Shown here: positions 9,550 to 18,033 of the stretch, piece by piece
Position numbering within the stretch: the stretch's first letter is position 1
How the letters are laid out: every line of letters begins with the position of its first letter
Origin: Sphingomonas sp. SCN 67-18
Lineage (GTDB): Bacteria > Pseudomonadota > Alphaproteobacteria > Sphingomonadales > Sphingomonadaceae
Assembly: GCF_001724715.1 (NCBI RefSeq)
Contig: NZ_MEFG01000015.1
Span: 1-51,774, forward strand
Length of the DNA stretch: 51,774 nucleotides
Reading direction: 5' to 3'
The notes under the pieces: model-generated
What the model saw: the letters and a program-made list of their open reading frames with translations, nothing else
Databases searched by the model: none
What the model was told of the DNA's origin: nothing
Translations under genes and position numbers: made by a program

Positions 9550-10650
9550 ATGCCAGACCTGTCGCGCCGTTCCGCAGTGCTTACCGGAATCGGCCTCGCG
9601 GCGGCGCCGGCACTGGGCGCGCTGGCCGGCGCGGACACCGCCCGCGCCGCCGCCGCCGGGGACAAGGGAAGTCAAAAAAATCAGCCCGCCGGGTCGCACA
9701 GCTTCGAGATGAACATCGAAGACACCCGTATCGTGCTGGTGGGAGAGCAGACCTTTCACACCTTCGCCTTTGGCGGTCAGGTGCCGGGTCCGCTCTTCCA
9801 CGTCCGCGAGGGGGACAGCGTGGAGGTGACGGTGAACAACCTCACCACCCTGCCCCACACCATCCACTGGCACGGCCTGTTGCAGCGAGGCACCTGGCGC
9901 ATGGACGGCGTGCCGGACATGACGCAGAAGGCGATCGCCCCGGGCGACAGCTTCACCTACAAATTCGTCGCCGAGCCGGCCGGGACGATGTGGTATCACT
10001 GCCATGTCAACGTGAACGAGCATGTCGCCACGCGCGGCATGTGGGGGCCCTTCATCATCGCGCCGAAGAAGCCGCTGCCGATAGAGCGGGAGGTGACGGC
10101 CGATTACATATTGATGATGTCCGAATGGGCTTCCGCCTGGTCGGACAAGCCGGGCCAGGGCGGGATGCCGGGCGACGTGTTCGATTATTTCACGATCAAC
10201 GGCAAATCATTCCCCGAAACCCAGCCGATCCGTGTGAAGCTGGGCGACGTCATCCGGCTGCGCCTGTTCGGCGCGGGCGAAGGGATGCACTCCATCCACA
10301 TCCACGGCCATGTCTTCCAGATCACCTTCAAGGACGGCCATGCCCTGCCCGCCCCGATCAACGCGGATACCGTGCTGGTCGGCCCCGGCGAGCGTTACGA
10401 CGTCATCCTGCGCTGCGACAATCCCGGGCGCTGGATGATCCACGACCATGTCGATTCCCACACGATGAACGGCCACACCCCGCATGGCGGGATCATGACG
10501 CTGATAGAATATGACGAAGTCCCCCGCGACGATGATTTCTATCATTGGGCGCACAAACAGTTCGTCCCCGATTTTTACTACGAGCAGAGCCTGAAGAAGC
10601 CGTTCGGCGTCTTTCACAACGAAGTCTTCAAGGGCACGCCGATCCTGTGA
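9550..10650 (+). CDS. ncgA: Two-domain multicopper oxidase (type C, NcgA-like)
   Basis: Periplasmic blue copper oxidase of two cupredoxin domains. Copper motifs in domain 1 are HTIHWHG (H103, H106, H108) and WYHCHVNVNEHVATRGM (H150, C151, H152, H158, M164), a complete type 1 site plus trinuclear ligands. Domain 2 has HSIHIHG (H247, H250, H252) and IHDHVDSH (H298, H300, H304), with Asp299 where the type 1 Cys would be. A type 1 site only in domain 1 defines type C two-domain oxidases such as Nitrosomonas NcgA/BCO. The N-terminus has a Tat motif (LSRRSAVLTG). I prefer ATG 9550 (GGGAG 7 nt upstream, Tat motif at residue 4) over ATG 9526. The stop overlaps the next start. Confidence 0.88.
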   Translation: MPDLSRRSAVLTGIGLAAAPALGALAGADTARAAAAGDKGSQKNQPAGSHSFEMNIEDTRIVLVGEQTFHTFAFGGQVPGPLFHVREGDSVEVTVNNLTTLPHTIHWHGLLQRGTWRMDGVPDMTQKAIAPGDSFTYKFVAEPAGTMWYHCHVNVNEHVATRGMWGPFIIAPKKPLPIEREVTADYILMMSEWASAWSDKPGQGGMPGDVFDYFTINGKSFPETQPIRVKLGDVIRLRLFGAGEGMHSIHIHGHVFQITFKDGHALPAPINADTVLVGPGERYDVILRCDNPGRWMIHDHVDSHTMNGHTPHGGIMTLIEYDEVPRDDDFYHWAHKQFVPDFYYEQSLKKPFGVFHNEVFKGTPIL

Positions 10651-11345
10651 TGGAGGACAGATTGAACAGGGGACTTGCATTTGCCACGGCGGTTGCCGCG
10701 ACCATGCTGACACAACCGGCGACGGCGGAAACCGCCGCCGATCTCAAGGGGCAATGTGGCGCATGTCATGCGCTGGAAAAGCCGGCGACGCCGACGCTGG
10801 ACCGGCTCTGGGCCCGCAAGGGGCCGGACCTCTGGTACGCCGGGGACAAGTTCAACCGCGACTGGCTGGTCCAGTGGCTGCAGGCGCCGACCACCATCCG
10901 CCCGGGCGGCGTGCTGTGGTTCAACCACGCGAAACCGGGCGAGCCGCGCGACACCATCGATACCGCGGCGGTGCCCAAGCATATGGCGGTCAGCGCGGCG
11001 GCCGCCGGCGGCTTCGCCGACGCGCTGATGGCGCTGAAAAGCAACGGCCTGATGCCCGCCGAACCATTCAAGGCGGAGGGGCAGAATCTGATGATGGGGG
11101 CCATGGCCTTCAACAAGCTGCGCGGCTGCACCGCCTGCCACCAGGACAAGCCCGGCAATGGCGGCCTTTCCGGCCCGCAGCTCTACGATGCGGGCAAGCG
11201 GCTGCAGGCCAATTTCGTGCTGGCCTACACCCAGGATCCCCAAAAGTTCGACCGCTATGTCTGGATGCCCCGGCTGACCCTGTCTGCCCAGGATCTCCAG
11301 CGCATCACCGCCTACATCAACACGCTGGGCAAGGAGGCCCAATGA
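10650..11345 (+). CDS. Di-haem cytochrome c of the nirK cluster
   Basis: Periplasmic c-type cytochrome, 231 residues, with a Sec signal peptide (cleavage near TATA-ET, residue 27) and two haem attachment sites: CGACH (C36, C39, H40) and CTACH (C160, C163, H164). It presumably passes electrons between the multicopper oxidase, NirK and the respiratory chain. Its place corresponds to one of the NcgB/NcgC cytochromes of Nitrosomonas; I do not assign the letter. The ATG at 10650 overlaps the upstream stop (TGATG). However, GGAGGA at 10652-10657 sits 4 nt before a TTG at 10662 that would start an ideal signal peptide, so initiation at 10662 is a real alternative. It overlaps the next gene by 4 bp. 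Confidence 0.88.
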   Translation: MEDRLNRGLAFATAVAATMLTQPATAETAADLKGQCGACHALEKPATPTLDRLWARKGPDLWYAGDKFNRDWLVQWLQAPTTIRPGGVLWFNHAKPGEPRDTIDTAAVPKHMAVSAAAAGGFADALMALKSNGLMPAEPFKAEGQNLMMGAMAFNKLRGCTACHQDKPGNGGLSGPQLYDAGKRLQANFVLAYTQDPQKFDRYVWMPRLTLSAQDLQRITAYINTLGKEAQ

Positions 11346-11740
11346 TGACCGGGATTTCCTCCAGCCTCGGTCGCCTGCTGGCACCGCTTTCCGTCCTCGC
11401 CTTCGCCGTCGCGGCCCAGCCCGCCGGCGCGGAGGATGCCGCCGCGATGAAGGCGTCCGAACATATCTACGACACCTATTGCGCGCAGTGCCACGGCGTG
11501 AACCGCAACGGCAAGGGCGTGAACACGGTGGGCCTGTCCGTCCAGCCGCGCGACCATAGCGACACGCGCGGGATGAGCTCCATCCCCATCGAGGAAATGA
11601 CCAAGGCGATCCGCGAGGGCGGCGTCTCCGTCAACAAATCGGCGCTGATGCCGCCGTGGAACTCGGTGCTGAGCGACGAGCAGATCACCAACATGGTGGC
11701 CTATCTGCGCAAGGTCTGCCGCTGCGACACGCCGCAATGA
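11342..11740 (+). CDS. Mono-haem class I cytochrome c of the nirK cluster
   Basis: Small periplasmic cytochrome c of 132 residues. The signal peptide spans about residues 1-31 (cleavage after PAGA). The haem site is CAQCH (C47, C50, H51), and a distal methionine is seen in LMPPW (M103), giving a typical His/Met class I fold. It is the probable direct electron donor to NirK, encoded 38 bp downstream. The start ATG 11342 overlaps the di-haem cytochrome stop (ATGA) and has AGGAGG just upstream; a second ATG follows immediately at 11345. The C-terminus contains two further cysteines (CRCDTPQ) of unknown role. Confidence 0.9.
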   Translation: MMTGISSSLGRLLAPLSVLAFAVAAQPAGAEDAAAMKASEHIYDTYCAQCHGVNRNGKGVNTVGLSVQPRDHSDTRGMSSIPIEEMTKAIREGGVSVNKSALMPPWNSVLSDEQITNMVAYLRKVCRCDTPQ

Positions 11741-11778
11741 AACCCCGTTCCCACGCACATAAAATGGAGAAATCGACA

Positions 11779-12702
11779 ATGCGTGCCCATCTGCTCGCCA
11801 CCCTGGCGCTCGGCGCCATGATCGCCACCTCGTCGGCCGAAGCCAAGGACGTCAGCCTGCACCTGACGGCGCGGGAAACCGATCTCGCCATCGACAACAA
11901 GGGGACGATGTACCCGTCATGGACGTTCGACGGGCAGGTGCCCGGCCCGGTGCTGCGCGTGACGGAGGGGGACACCGTCACCTTCACATTCTCGAACGAC
12001 CCCAAGAACAAGAACAGCCACTCGATCGACCTGCACGCCGCCCAGCTGAACGTCGTCAAGGAATTCGAAGCGATCAAGCCGGGCGAGAGCAAGACCTTCA
12101 CCTTCACCGCCGGCCACCCCGGCGTCTTCTTCTATCATTGCGGCGCGGAGCCGATGATCCAGCACATCGCGCGCGGCATGTTCGGCGCGATCCTGGTCGA
12201 CCCCAAGGACCCCAAGGCGATGCCCAAGGCGGACCGGGAATATATTCTCGTCCAGTCGGAGATCTACGCCAATGCCGAAGACCAGCATGCGATGATGAAG
12301 AACGACTGGCAGAATGTCGTCTTCAACGGCGTCGCCTTCAAATATGATCCGGTGCACGACGCCAACGCCACCAAGATGCTGGTCGCCAAACCCGGCGAGC
12401 GGGTGCGTATCTATTTCGTCAACGCCGGCCCCAATGAATTCTCGTCCTTCCACCCGATCGCCGGGATCTGGGACAAGGTCTATCAGAGCGGCAACCCCAA
12501 GAACGTGATGCAGGGCCTGCAAAGCTTCGTGGTCGGCCCGGGCGATGCCTCCACCTTCGACCTGATCTCGCCGGTCGAGGGCGCGAACGCGATCGTCAAC
12601 CACTCCATGCGCGCGGCGCACAGCGGCGCGATCGCGGTCCTCATGTTCTCCAACGATGCCGATCCAGAGATGGGCCGGGGCAATAACATACTGGTGCCCT
12701 GA
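11779..12702 (+). CDS. nirK: Copper-containing nitrite reductase (NO-forming), NirK
   Basis: Periplasmic trimeric enzyme reducing nitrite to nitric oxide. The 307-residue precursor has a Sec signal peptide (cleavage after SSAEA, residue 22). All ligands are visible: type 1 copper H81, C121, H129, M134; type 2 copper H86, H120, H275; catalytic Asp84 (HSIDLH) and His225 (SSFHPI). The compact length matches the Nitrosomonas-type NirK more than the ~370-residue classical denitrifier form. It closes the operon MCO, di-haem c, mono-haem c, nirK. The start ATG 11779 follows GGAGA; a longer frame upstream is rejected because it lacks the signal peptide at its N-terminus. No nor genes lie in the window. 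Confidence 0.93.
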   Translation: MRAHLLATLALGAMIATSSAEAKDVSLHLTARETDLAIDNKGTMYPSWTFDGQVPGPVLRVTEGDTVTFTFSNDPKNKNSHSIDLHAAQLNVVKEFEAIKPGESKTFTFTAGHPGVFFYHCGAEPMIQHIARGMFGAILVDPKDPKAMPKADREYILVQSEIYANAEDQHAMMKNDWQNVVFNGVAFKYDPVHDANATKMLVAKPGERVRIYFVNAGPNEFSSFHPIAGIWDKVYQSGNPKNVMQGLQSFVVGPGDASTFDLISPVEGANAIVNHSMRAAHSGAIAVLMFSNDADPEMGRGNNILVP

Positions 12703-12715
12703 TTGCCCTGGCCCC

Positions 12716-12790
12716 GCCGCCGGCCCGCCCCTCTCCCCCTCCGCTTCGCGCCTGCCCGCGTCCGAAGCGGAGGACTGCCGGGCCGGCGGC
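12716..12790. repeat. Long nested inverted repeat downstream of nirK
   Basis: An outer perfect 12-bp arm (GCCGCCGGCCCG, 12716-12727, with its complement at 12779-12790) encloses an inner perfect 11-bp arm (CCTCCGCTTCG, 12738-12748, with 12763-12773). The folded RNA would be a very stable cruciform-like hairpin 13 bp after the nirK stop. There is no T-run, so it is not a canonical intrinsic terminator. It could protect the 3' end of the mRNA or belong to a dispersed palindrome family. Confidence 0.7.
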
Positions 12791-12897
12791 ACCATCCCGC
12801 ACCGACGGGACCGGCGCGATGGCGTACATTGTATAACATGATGATCGCTGGAAGCGCCGCCTTGGCGCACCGCCGCATCGGCGGCCGAGAAAATTGT

Positions 12898-12982
12898 TGG
12901 TGCGGGTGGTCGGGCTCGAACCGACACTCCTTTCGGAACCGGATTTTGAGTCCGGCGCGTCTACCAGTTTCACCACACCCGC
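12898..12982 (-). tRNA. tRNA-Leu (anticodon CAA)
   Basis: Read on the minus strand the gene starts GCGGGTG and ends CACCCGC-A followed by an encoded CCA (12898-12900). The acceptor arms are fully complementary. The anticodon stem-loop is CCGGA-CTCAAAA-TCCGG, giving anticodon CAA (codon UUG). A long variable arm (around TTCCGAAAGGAGTG) and GGTTCGAGCCC in the T arm make it a class II leucine tRNA of 85 nt including CCA. Confidence 0.97.
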
Positions 12983-13154
12983 ATCGCCGCGCGAGATTCG
13001 TCGCCCGTGCGCCTACCCCATAGCGTAGCTGGCGAGACTTTCCAGAGTCGGCGCACACCCCCGGGGCGATTTTTTCCGCTTCGCGCCAGGGCCGTCCGCA
13101 TCGGGAGGTGCGCCGTCAGCCTGGAAGCCCCTTCCGCGCACACGACGGCATGCT

Positions 13155-13649
13155 ATGAGGGGCGCGCAACAAACGCGTTCCAGTCCGAGTAAACCAGTCG
13201 CCTTGAAACCGACCGAGCCACTGCCCCTCCACCATAGCTGGCCGCTTGCCGAGCGAGAGGCGCGTTTCGGTCTCGGCTCCGTTTTCAATCTCGATCCCCA
13301 CGCCTTGCCTGAACTGGACATGCCGGCGCTCGCCCGGCGCGGCATCGGCTTTTGGGAGTGCGACCTGATCGATAACGCGCTGCGCTGGACCGCGCCCGTC
13401 TACGACCTGTTCGGCCTGCCGCGCGGTCAGCCGGTCCGCCGGGAGGACGCCCTCGCCCTCTACGCGCCGGAGTCCCGCGCCGCGATGGAGGCGCTGCGGG
13501 CACACGCGATCCGCCACCGCCGGGGCTTCACGCTGAATGCGGAAATCCGCCCCGGCCTCGCCGGCAGCCGCTGGATGCGCCTGATCGCGGCGCCCATCTG
13601 CGACGGGGACCGGGTGATCCGGCTCTACGGGCTGAAACAGCCCATCTGA
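13155..13649 (+). CDS. Single PAS-domain protein
   Basis: A 164-residue soluble protein with one PAS_3-like fold from about residue 60 to the end. The motif GFWECDLIDNALRWTAPVYDLFGL is the usual start of such sensors, and the last strand reads RLIAAPICDGDRVIRLYGL. There is no kinase, cyclase or DNA-binding domain, so it must act through a partner or is a remnant of a larger sensor. The first ~50 residues are low in predicted structure. The start ATG 13155 is the first in frame; its ribosome site is weak. It is convergent with pcaD and downstream of the divergent tRNA-Leu. Confidence 0.75.
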   Translation: MRGAQQTRSSPSKPVALKPTEPLPLHHSWPLAEREARFGLGSVFNLDPHALPELDMPALARRGIGFWECDLIDNALRWTAPVYDLFGLPRGQPVRREDALALYAPESRAAMEALRAHAIRHRRGFTLNAEIRPGLAGSRWMRLIAAPICDGDRVIRLYGLKQPI

Positions 13650-13672
13650 ACCCGCCCACGGCAGGGCCAAGC

Positions 13673-14464
13673 TCAGCCGCCTGCGATATGATCCAGCACG
13701 GCCTGCGCGAACGCTTCCGGCTGCTCCACATTGGACAGGTGCGCCGCATCCAGCATCGTCAACCGGGCACCCGCAATCGCCGCCGCCAGCGCCTCACCAT
13801 GCGCGGCGGGCGTCGCGGGATCCTGCGCGCCGCCTATGACAAGCGTCGGCGCGTCGATCAGCGTGGCCGTGCGCCGCATGTCCATGTCGCGGATCGCCGC
13901 GCAGCAGCCCGCATAACCCACCGGATCGGTGGCGAGCAGCATCGCTTCTACCGGCCGGATGGCGGCGCGGTCGCGCGCGGCGAAGCCGGGGGTGAACCAG
14001 CGCGTCACCGACGCCTCGGCGAGCGGCGCCATGCCCTGCCCAAGCGCCGCCGCAATGCGTGCATCCCAGCCGGAGGGCGGCCCCATATAGCCGGATGTAT
14101 TCGCCAGGATCAGATTTATTAACCGATCCGGTTCAAGAATGCCGAGCCATTGGCCGACCATCCCGCCCAGCGAGAGGCCGCAAAAGTGGAAGCGCGCGAG
14201 TTGCAGGGCATCGGCAAGTTCAACCACGTCCCGGCCCAGCCGGTCCATCGCATAGCCGCCGGCAGGCGCATCCGACGCGCCATGACCCCGGCTGTCATAG
14301 CGGAGCACCCGATAGTCGCGCGTGAAAGCGGGCAGTTGCGGCGCCCACATGCCCATGGCGGTGCCCAGCGAATTGGAGAGCAGCAGCACCGGCGCGTCGG
14401 ATGGCCCGTCGAAGCGATAGGCGATCCGGCAGCCGTCGCCCATGGCGACGAAACCGTGGGTCAT
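13673..14464 (-). CDS. pcaD: 3-oxoadipate enol-lactonase
   Basis: Cytoplasmic alpha/beta hydrolase that opens 3-oxoadipate enol-lactone to 3-oxoadipate, the point where catechol and protocatechuate branches meet. The 263 residues include the nucleophile elbow GLSLGG (Ser98), the oxyanion region LLLSNSLGT (28-35, typical of PcaD), the acid in GGAQDPATP and the histidine in DAAHLSNVEQP. It is the last gene of the catabolic operon; its ATG at 14464 overlaps the pcaF stop by 4 bp. The frame stays open upstream through pcaF, but this is an out-of-frame read-through and not a fusion. Confidence 0.93.
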   Translation of the reverse strand: MTHGFVAMGDGCRIAYRFDGPSDAPVLLLSNSLGTAMGMWAPQLPAFTRDYRVLRYDSRGHGASDAPAGGYAMDRLGRDVVELADALQLARFHFCGLSLGGMVGQWLGILEPDRLINLILANTSGYMGPPSGWDARIAAALGQGMAPLAEASVTRWFTPGFAARDRAAIRPVEAMLLATDPVGYAGCCAAIRDMDMRRTATLIDAPTLVIGGAQDPATPAAHGEALAAAIAGARLTMLDAAHLSNVEQPEAFAQAVLDHIAGG

Positions 14465-15663
14465 ACCCGCTCCAGGATCAGGCCGATGCCCTGGCCGACG
14501 CCGATGCACATGAAGACGAGCGCATAGCGCCCGCCGCCATGCTGCAACTGCGTGGCGGCGGTCTGCACGATCCGCGCGCCGGACATGCCAAGCGGATGGC
14601 CGAGCGCGATCGCACCGCCATTGGGGTTCACGCGCGGATCGGCCCAGTCCACGCCCAGATCGCGCAGCGTCGCGATGGCCTGGCTGGCGAAGGCCTCGTT
14701 GAGTTCGATCACGTCCATGTCGCCGATGGCAAGGCCGGTGCGGGCGAACAGTCGCCGCGCCGCCTCTATCGGCCCGATGCCCATGATGCGCGGCGCAACC
14801 CCGGCCGAAGCCATGGCGACCACCCGCGCGCGAGGCGTCAACCCATGGGCGGCGATGGCCGCCTCGGACGCGACGAGCATGGCCGCCGCGCCGTCGTTCA
14901 GGCCGGATGCATTGCCCGCCGTCACCGTACCATCGGGCCGCACCACCGGCTTCAGCGCGGCCAGCGCCGTAAGGCTGGTCGCACGCGGATGCTCGTCCTG
15001 CGCGAACAGGGTGGGATCGCCCTTGGGCCGCGCGATGGAGACGCCGACAATTTCCCCCGCCAGACGGCCGGATGCCTGCGCCGCCGCCGTCTTTTCCTGG
15101 CTGAGCAGCGCGAACCGATCCTGCTCCTCGCGGCTGACGCCCCATTGCGCGGCGACATTCTCGGCGGTCTGCGGCATGGGATCGACGCCATAGGCCGCCT
15201 TCATCGCGGGATTGACGAAGCGCCAGCCGAGCGTCGTGTCCTCGATCAGCTGGTCGCGCGCGAAGGGGCGGCCCGCCTTGCCCATCACATAGGGCGCGCG
15301 CGTCATCCCCTCCACGCCGCCGGCGACGATCAGCGCTGCATCGCCGGCGCGGATCGCCTGCGCGGCGTTGCCGACCGCATTGAGGCCGGATCCGCACAGC
15401 CGGTTGACCGTCGCGCCCGGCACGGCATCCGGCAGCCCCGCCAGCAGCAGCGCCATGCGCGCGACATTGCGGTTGTCCTCGCCCGACTGGTTGGCGCAGC
15501 CGAGGATCACGTCATCGACCGCCGCCCAGTCGACGCCCGGATTGCGATCGACCAGCGCGCGCAGCGGGATGGCGGCGAGATCGTCCGTCCGCACGCCCGC
15601 AAGCGCACCGTTCAGCCTGCCAATCGGCGTGCGGATCGCGTCGCAGATGAAGGCCTCGCTCAT
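14461..15663 (-). CDS. pcaF: 3-oxoadipyl-CoA thiolase
   Basis: Thiolase that cleaves 3-oxoadipyl-CoA with CoA into succinyl-CoA and acetyl-CoA, the last step of the beta-ketoadipate pathway. The 400-residue protein has the acylated cysteine in VNRLCGSGL (Cys90), the [17 protein letters not shown] histidine motif and the C-terminal [12 protein letters not shown] active cysteine. The N-terminus ([30 protein letters not shown]) is the PcaF-type signature rather than that of a biosynthetic acetoacetyl-CoA thiolase. It overlaps pcaJ upstream and pcaD downstream by 4 bp each, so the three are tightly coupled. Confidence 0.95.
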   Translation of the reverse strand: MSEAFICDAIRTPIGRLNGALAGVRTDDLAAIPLRALVDRNPGVDWAAVDDVILGCANQSGEDNRNVARMALLLAGLPDAVPGATVNRLCGSGLNAVGNAAQAIRAGDAALIVAGGVEGMTRAPYVMGKAGRPFARDQLIEDTTLGWRFVNPAMKAAYGVDPMPQTAENVAAQWGVSREEQDRFALLSQEKTAAAQASGRLAGEIVGVSIARPKGDPTLFAQDEHPRATSLTALAALKPVVRPDGTVTAGNASGLNDGAAAMLVASEAAIAAHGLTPRARVVAMASAGVAPRIMGIGPIEAARRLFARTGLAIGDMDVIELNEAFASQAIATLRDLGVDWADPRVNPNGGAIALGHPLGMSGARIVQTAATQLQHGGGRYALVFMCIGVGQGIGLILERV

Positions 15664-16313
15664 GCCGCTTCCGCCATGGCAATGGTGAGCGGCGCGCCCG
15701 TCTTCGCCACGACATCGTCAATGCCGACGCCCGGCGCGGTCTCGATCAGGGTCAGCCCGCCCCCGCGCCTGTCGACCGCGATCACGGCCAGATCGGTGAC
15801 GATCAGGTCGACCACCGCCTTGCCGGTGAGCGGCAGCGTGCAGGCCTCCAATATCTTGGGCGCGCTGGTTTTGGAGACATGATCCATGACGACGATGACG
15901 CGCTTCACGCCCGCCACCAGGTCCATCGCCCCGCCCATGCCCTTCACCATCTTGCCGGGAATCGTCCAGTTGGCGAGATCGCCGCCGGCGGAGACCTCCA
16001 TCGCGCCCAGCACCGCCATGTCGATATGGCCGCCGCGGATCATCGCGAAACTGTCTGCGGACGAAAAGAAGCTGGATGTCGGCAGCGCCGTGATCGTCTG
16101 CTTGCCGGCGTTGATCAGGTCCGGGTCGGCCATGCCCACCTCGGGAAAGGGACCGATGCCCAACATGCCGTTCTCGCTCTGCAGCGTCACGTTGATGCCA
16201 TCCGGCATATGATTGGCGAGCAGCGTGGGAATGCCGATGCCCAGATTGACATAATAGCCGTCCTTCAGCTCCCGCGCCGCGCGGGCGGCCATCTCGTCGC
16301 GCGTCCAGGCCAT
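15660..16313 (-). CDS. pcaJ: 3-oxoadipate CoA-transferase subunit B
   Basis: Beta subunit of the succinyl-CoA:3-oxoadipate CoA-transferase, which activates 3-oxoadipate. The 217 residues include [12 protein letters not shown] near the N-terminus and [12 protein letters not shown] around residue 53, the SENG motif with the catalytic glutamate. The start ATG 16313 overlaps the pcaI stop by one base (TGATG), so translation is probably coupled to keep subunits in equal amounts. A longer frame through pcaI is excluded because that reading frame is not the pcaI frame. Confidence 0.95.
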   Translation of the reverse strand: MAWTRDEMAARAARELKDGYYVNLGIGIPTLLANHMPDGINVTLQSENGMLGIGPFPEVGMADPDLINAGKQTITALPTSSFFSSADSFAMIRGGHIDMAVLGAMEVSAGGDLANWTIPGKMVKGMGGAMDLVAGVKRVIVVMDHVSKTSAPKILEACTLPLTGKAVVDLIVTDLAVIAVDRRGGGLTLIETAPGVGIDDVVAKTGAPLTIAMAEAA

Positions 16314-17020
16314 CACGCCGTCTCCCGCGGACGCGTGGTCAGCTTTTCGATGCGCTTCTCGTTGATCGTCGAGAGCAGGACGCGGTCGACATAGATTCCG
16401 GGGGTGTGGATGCAGTCCGGGTCGAACGTCCCTTCGGGCACGATTTCCTCCACCTCGGCCACCGTCACCTTGCCGGCGGTCGCCATGTTCGGGTTGAAAT
16501 TGCGCGCCGTCTTGCGGAACATCAGGTTGCCCGCCGGGTCGGCGCGCCAGGCCTTGATGATAGAGAGGTCGGCGCGCAGCCAGGTTTCGCGTATATAATC
16601 CTCCCCGTCGAACCGCTCGACCGGCTTGCCTTCCGCCACCACCGTACCAACGCCTGTCTTCACGTAAAAGGCTGGAATCCCTGCCCCGCCCGCGCGGATG
16701 CGCTCGGCCAGCGTGCCCTGCGGGTTCAGCTCGAGTTCCAGCGCGCCGGAGAGGTACTGGCTCTCGAACAGCTTGTTCTCTCCCACATAGGAGGAGATCA
16801 TCTTCCGCACCTGCCGGCTTTCCAGCAGCATCCACAGGCCGAAACCGTCCGCCCCGGCATTGTTGGAGATGACGACCAGGTCCTTCACGCCCGCCGCCCT
16901 TATCGCCGGGATCAGGCTTTCGGGGTTGCCCGAAAGCCCGAACCCGCCCGACATGATGGTCATGCCGTCGAACAACAGGCCGTCCAGCGCCGCGGCCGGA
17001 CTGGCGAAGACCTTGCTCAT
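16313..17020 (-). CDS. pcaI: 3-oxoadipate CoA-transferase subunit A
   Basis: Alpha subunit of the 3-oxoadipate CoA-transferase, 235 residues. The glycine-rich [12 protein letters not shown] motif (residues 22-33) and the later [25 protein letters not shown] segment are characteristic of CoA-transferase family I alpha subunits. Such genes may be annotated as succinyl-CoA:acetoacetate transferase (scoA), but the setting between catA and pcaJF favours 3-oxoadipate. The ATG 17020 overlaps the catA stop by 4 bp. Confidence 0.94.
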   Translation of the reverse strand: MSKVFASPAAALDGLLFDGMTIMSGGFGLSGNPESLIPAIRAAGVKDLVVISNNAGADGFGLWMLLESRQVRKMISSYVGENKLFESQYLSGALELELNPQGTLAERIRAGGAGIPAFYVKTGVGTVVAEGKPVERFDGEDYIRETWLRADLSIIKAWRADPAGNLMFRKTARNFNPNMATAGKVTVAEVEEIVPEGTFDPDCIHTPGIYVDRVLLSTINEKRIEKLTTRPRETA

Positions 17021-17955
17021 GCCGCCGCCGATTCCAGCGCCGGCACGCGCGGCCGGGCATGCAGCCCGGTATCGCCCGGGTCGACGCTGGCGGTCAGGGT
17101 GAAGTCGAACTCTATCTCGCTATAGGGCGTGTTCAGCCCCTCGGCCTGCATCGATTCCGGGTCGTCATGACGGACGATGGCGGGGATCAGCCCGTCGCGC
17201 GTGGCGAGGGCGAAATCGTCATGCAGATAGGGATCGCCGTCGATGTTGATCTGGGTGGTCAGCAGCCGACACCCCGGCGCGGACACGAAGAAATGGATGT
17301 GCGCGGGCCGCTGGCCGTGGCGGCCGATGCACCCCAGCAGCCGCTCGGTCGTCCCCTGTGGCGGCACAGCATAGCCCGACGGCACGATGCTCTGGAACTT
17401 GTAGCGCCCGTCCGCGCCGGACCGGATCCGCCGCCGGTTGTTGTACGGCGTCTGCGATGTGTCGAAATGGCTGTAATTGCCAAGCGTGTTGGCGTGCCAC
17501 ACATCCACCACCGCATCGGCGACAGGCTGGCCGGCGGCGTCGCGCACGCAGCCGTGCATCACCAGCACCTCGCCCGTGTCGCTGCCGTCGTCCAGCCGCG
17601 CGAAGCCCTGGGCAAGGGGGGCGCCGGGCACGTAGAGCGGCCCTTCGATGGTGCGCGGCGTGCCGGTTTCGATGCCGCGCCGGCGATCCTGCTCGTCCAT
17701 CCGCATGTCGAGGAAATGATCGAAGCCCAGCCCCGGCGCGATCAGGCCGAATTCGGGCGCGCCATTCTGCAGGAAACCCAGCGTCAGCCAGAATTCGTCC
17801 GGGCTCACATCAAATTCGTCGATCACCGTGTAAAGGTCGGAGACGATGCGCCGCACGATCTGCTTGACCCGCGGATCGCCGCCTTCCTGAAGCACGCCGC
17901 TCACCTTGTCGAGAAGGGTCTGGGCGGCCCGGCTCTGCACCAAATCGGATGTCAT
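17017..17955 (-). CDS. catA: Catechol 1,2-dioxygenase (intradiol, non-haem Fe(III))
   Basis: Cytoplasmic ring-cleaving dioxygenase converting catechol and O2 to cis,cis-muconate. The 312 residues comprise the helical dimerisation domain (about 1-100, with [14 protein letters not shown]) and the intradiol barrel. The four iron ligands are seen as Tyr161, Tyr195, His219 and His221 (RPAHIHF), matching Pseudomonas CatA in spacing. Single-subunit form and the [10 protein letters not shown] motif separate it from PcaGH; hydroxyquinol dioxygenase is the less likely alternative. ATG 17955 has AGGAG about 8 nt upstream. It is preceded by a 78-bp gap after catC, the largest in the operon, containing a CGGCCC-C-GGGCCG hairpin at 17979-17991. 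Confidence 0.94.
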   Translation of the reverse strand: MTSDLVQSRAAQTLLDKVSGVLQEGGDPRVKQIVRRIVSDLYTVIDEFDVSPDEFWLTLGFLQNGAPEFGLIAPGLGFDHFLDMRMDEQDRRRGIETGTPRTIEGPLYVPGAPLAQGFARLDDGSDTGEVLVMHGCVRDAAGQPVADAVVDVWHANTLGNYSHFDTSQTPYNNRRRIRSGADGRYKFQSIVPSGYAVPPQGTTERLLGCIGRHGQRPAHIHFFVSAPGCRLLTTQINIDGDPYLHDDFALATRDGLIPAIVRHDDPESMQAEGLNTPYSEIEFDFTLTASVDPGDTGLHARPRVPALESAAA

Positions 17956-18033
17956 GATAGCTCTCCTGTGAAAATAGTCGGCCCCGGGCCGCGTCGCCAT
18001 GCGACCCCGGCGGGCGGCGAATGGCGCTGCGAC

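Noticed and set aside
13673-15397. Apparent fusion of pcaD with 300 upstream codons
   Set aside because: The upstream part is the wrong frame of pcaF. pcaD has a proper start at 14464 with an ATGA overlap.
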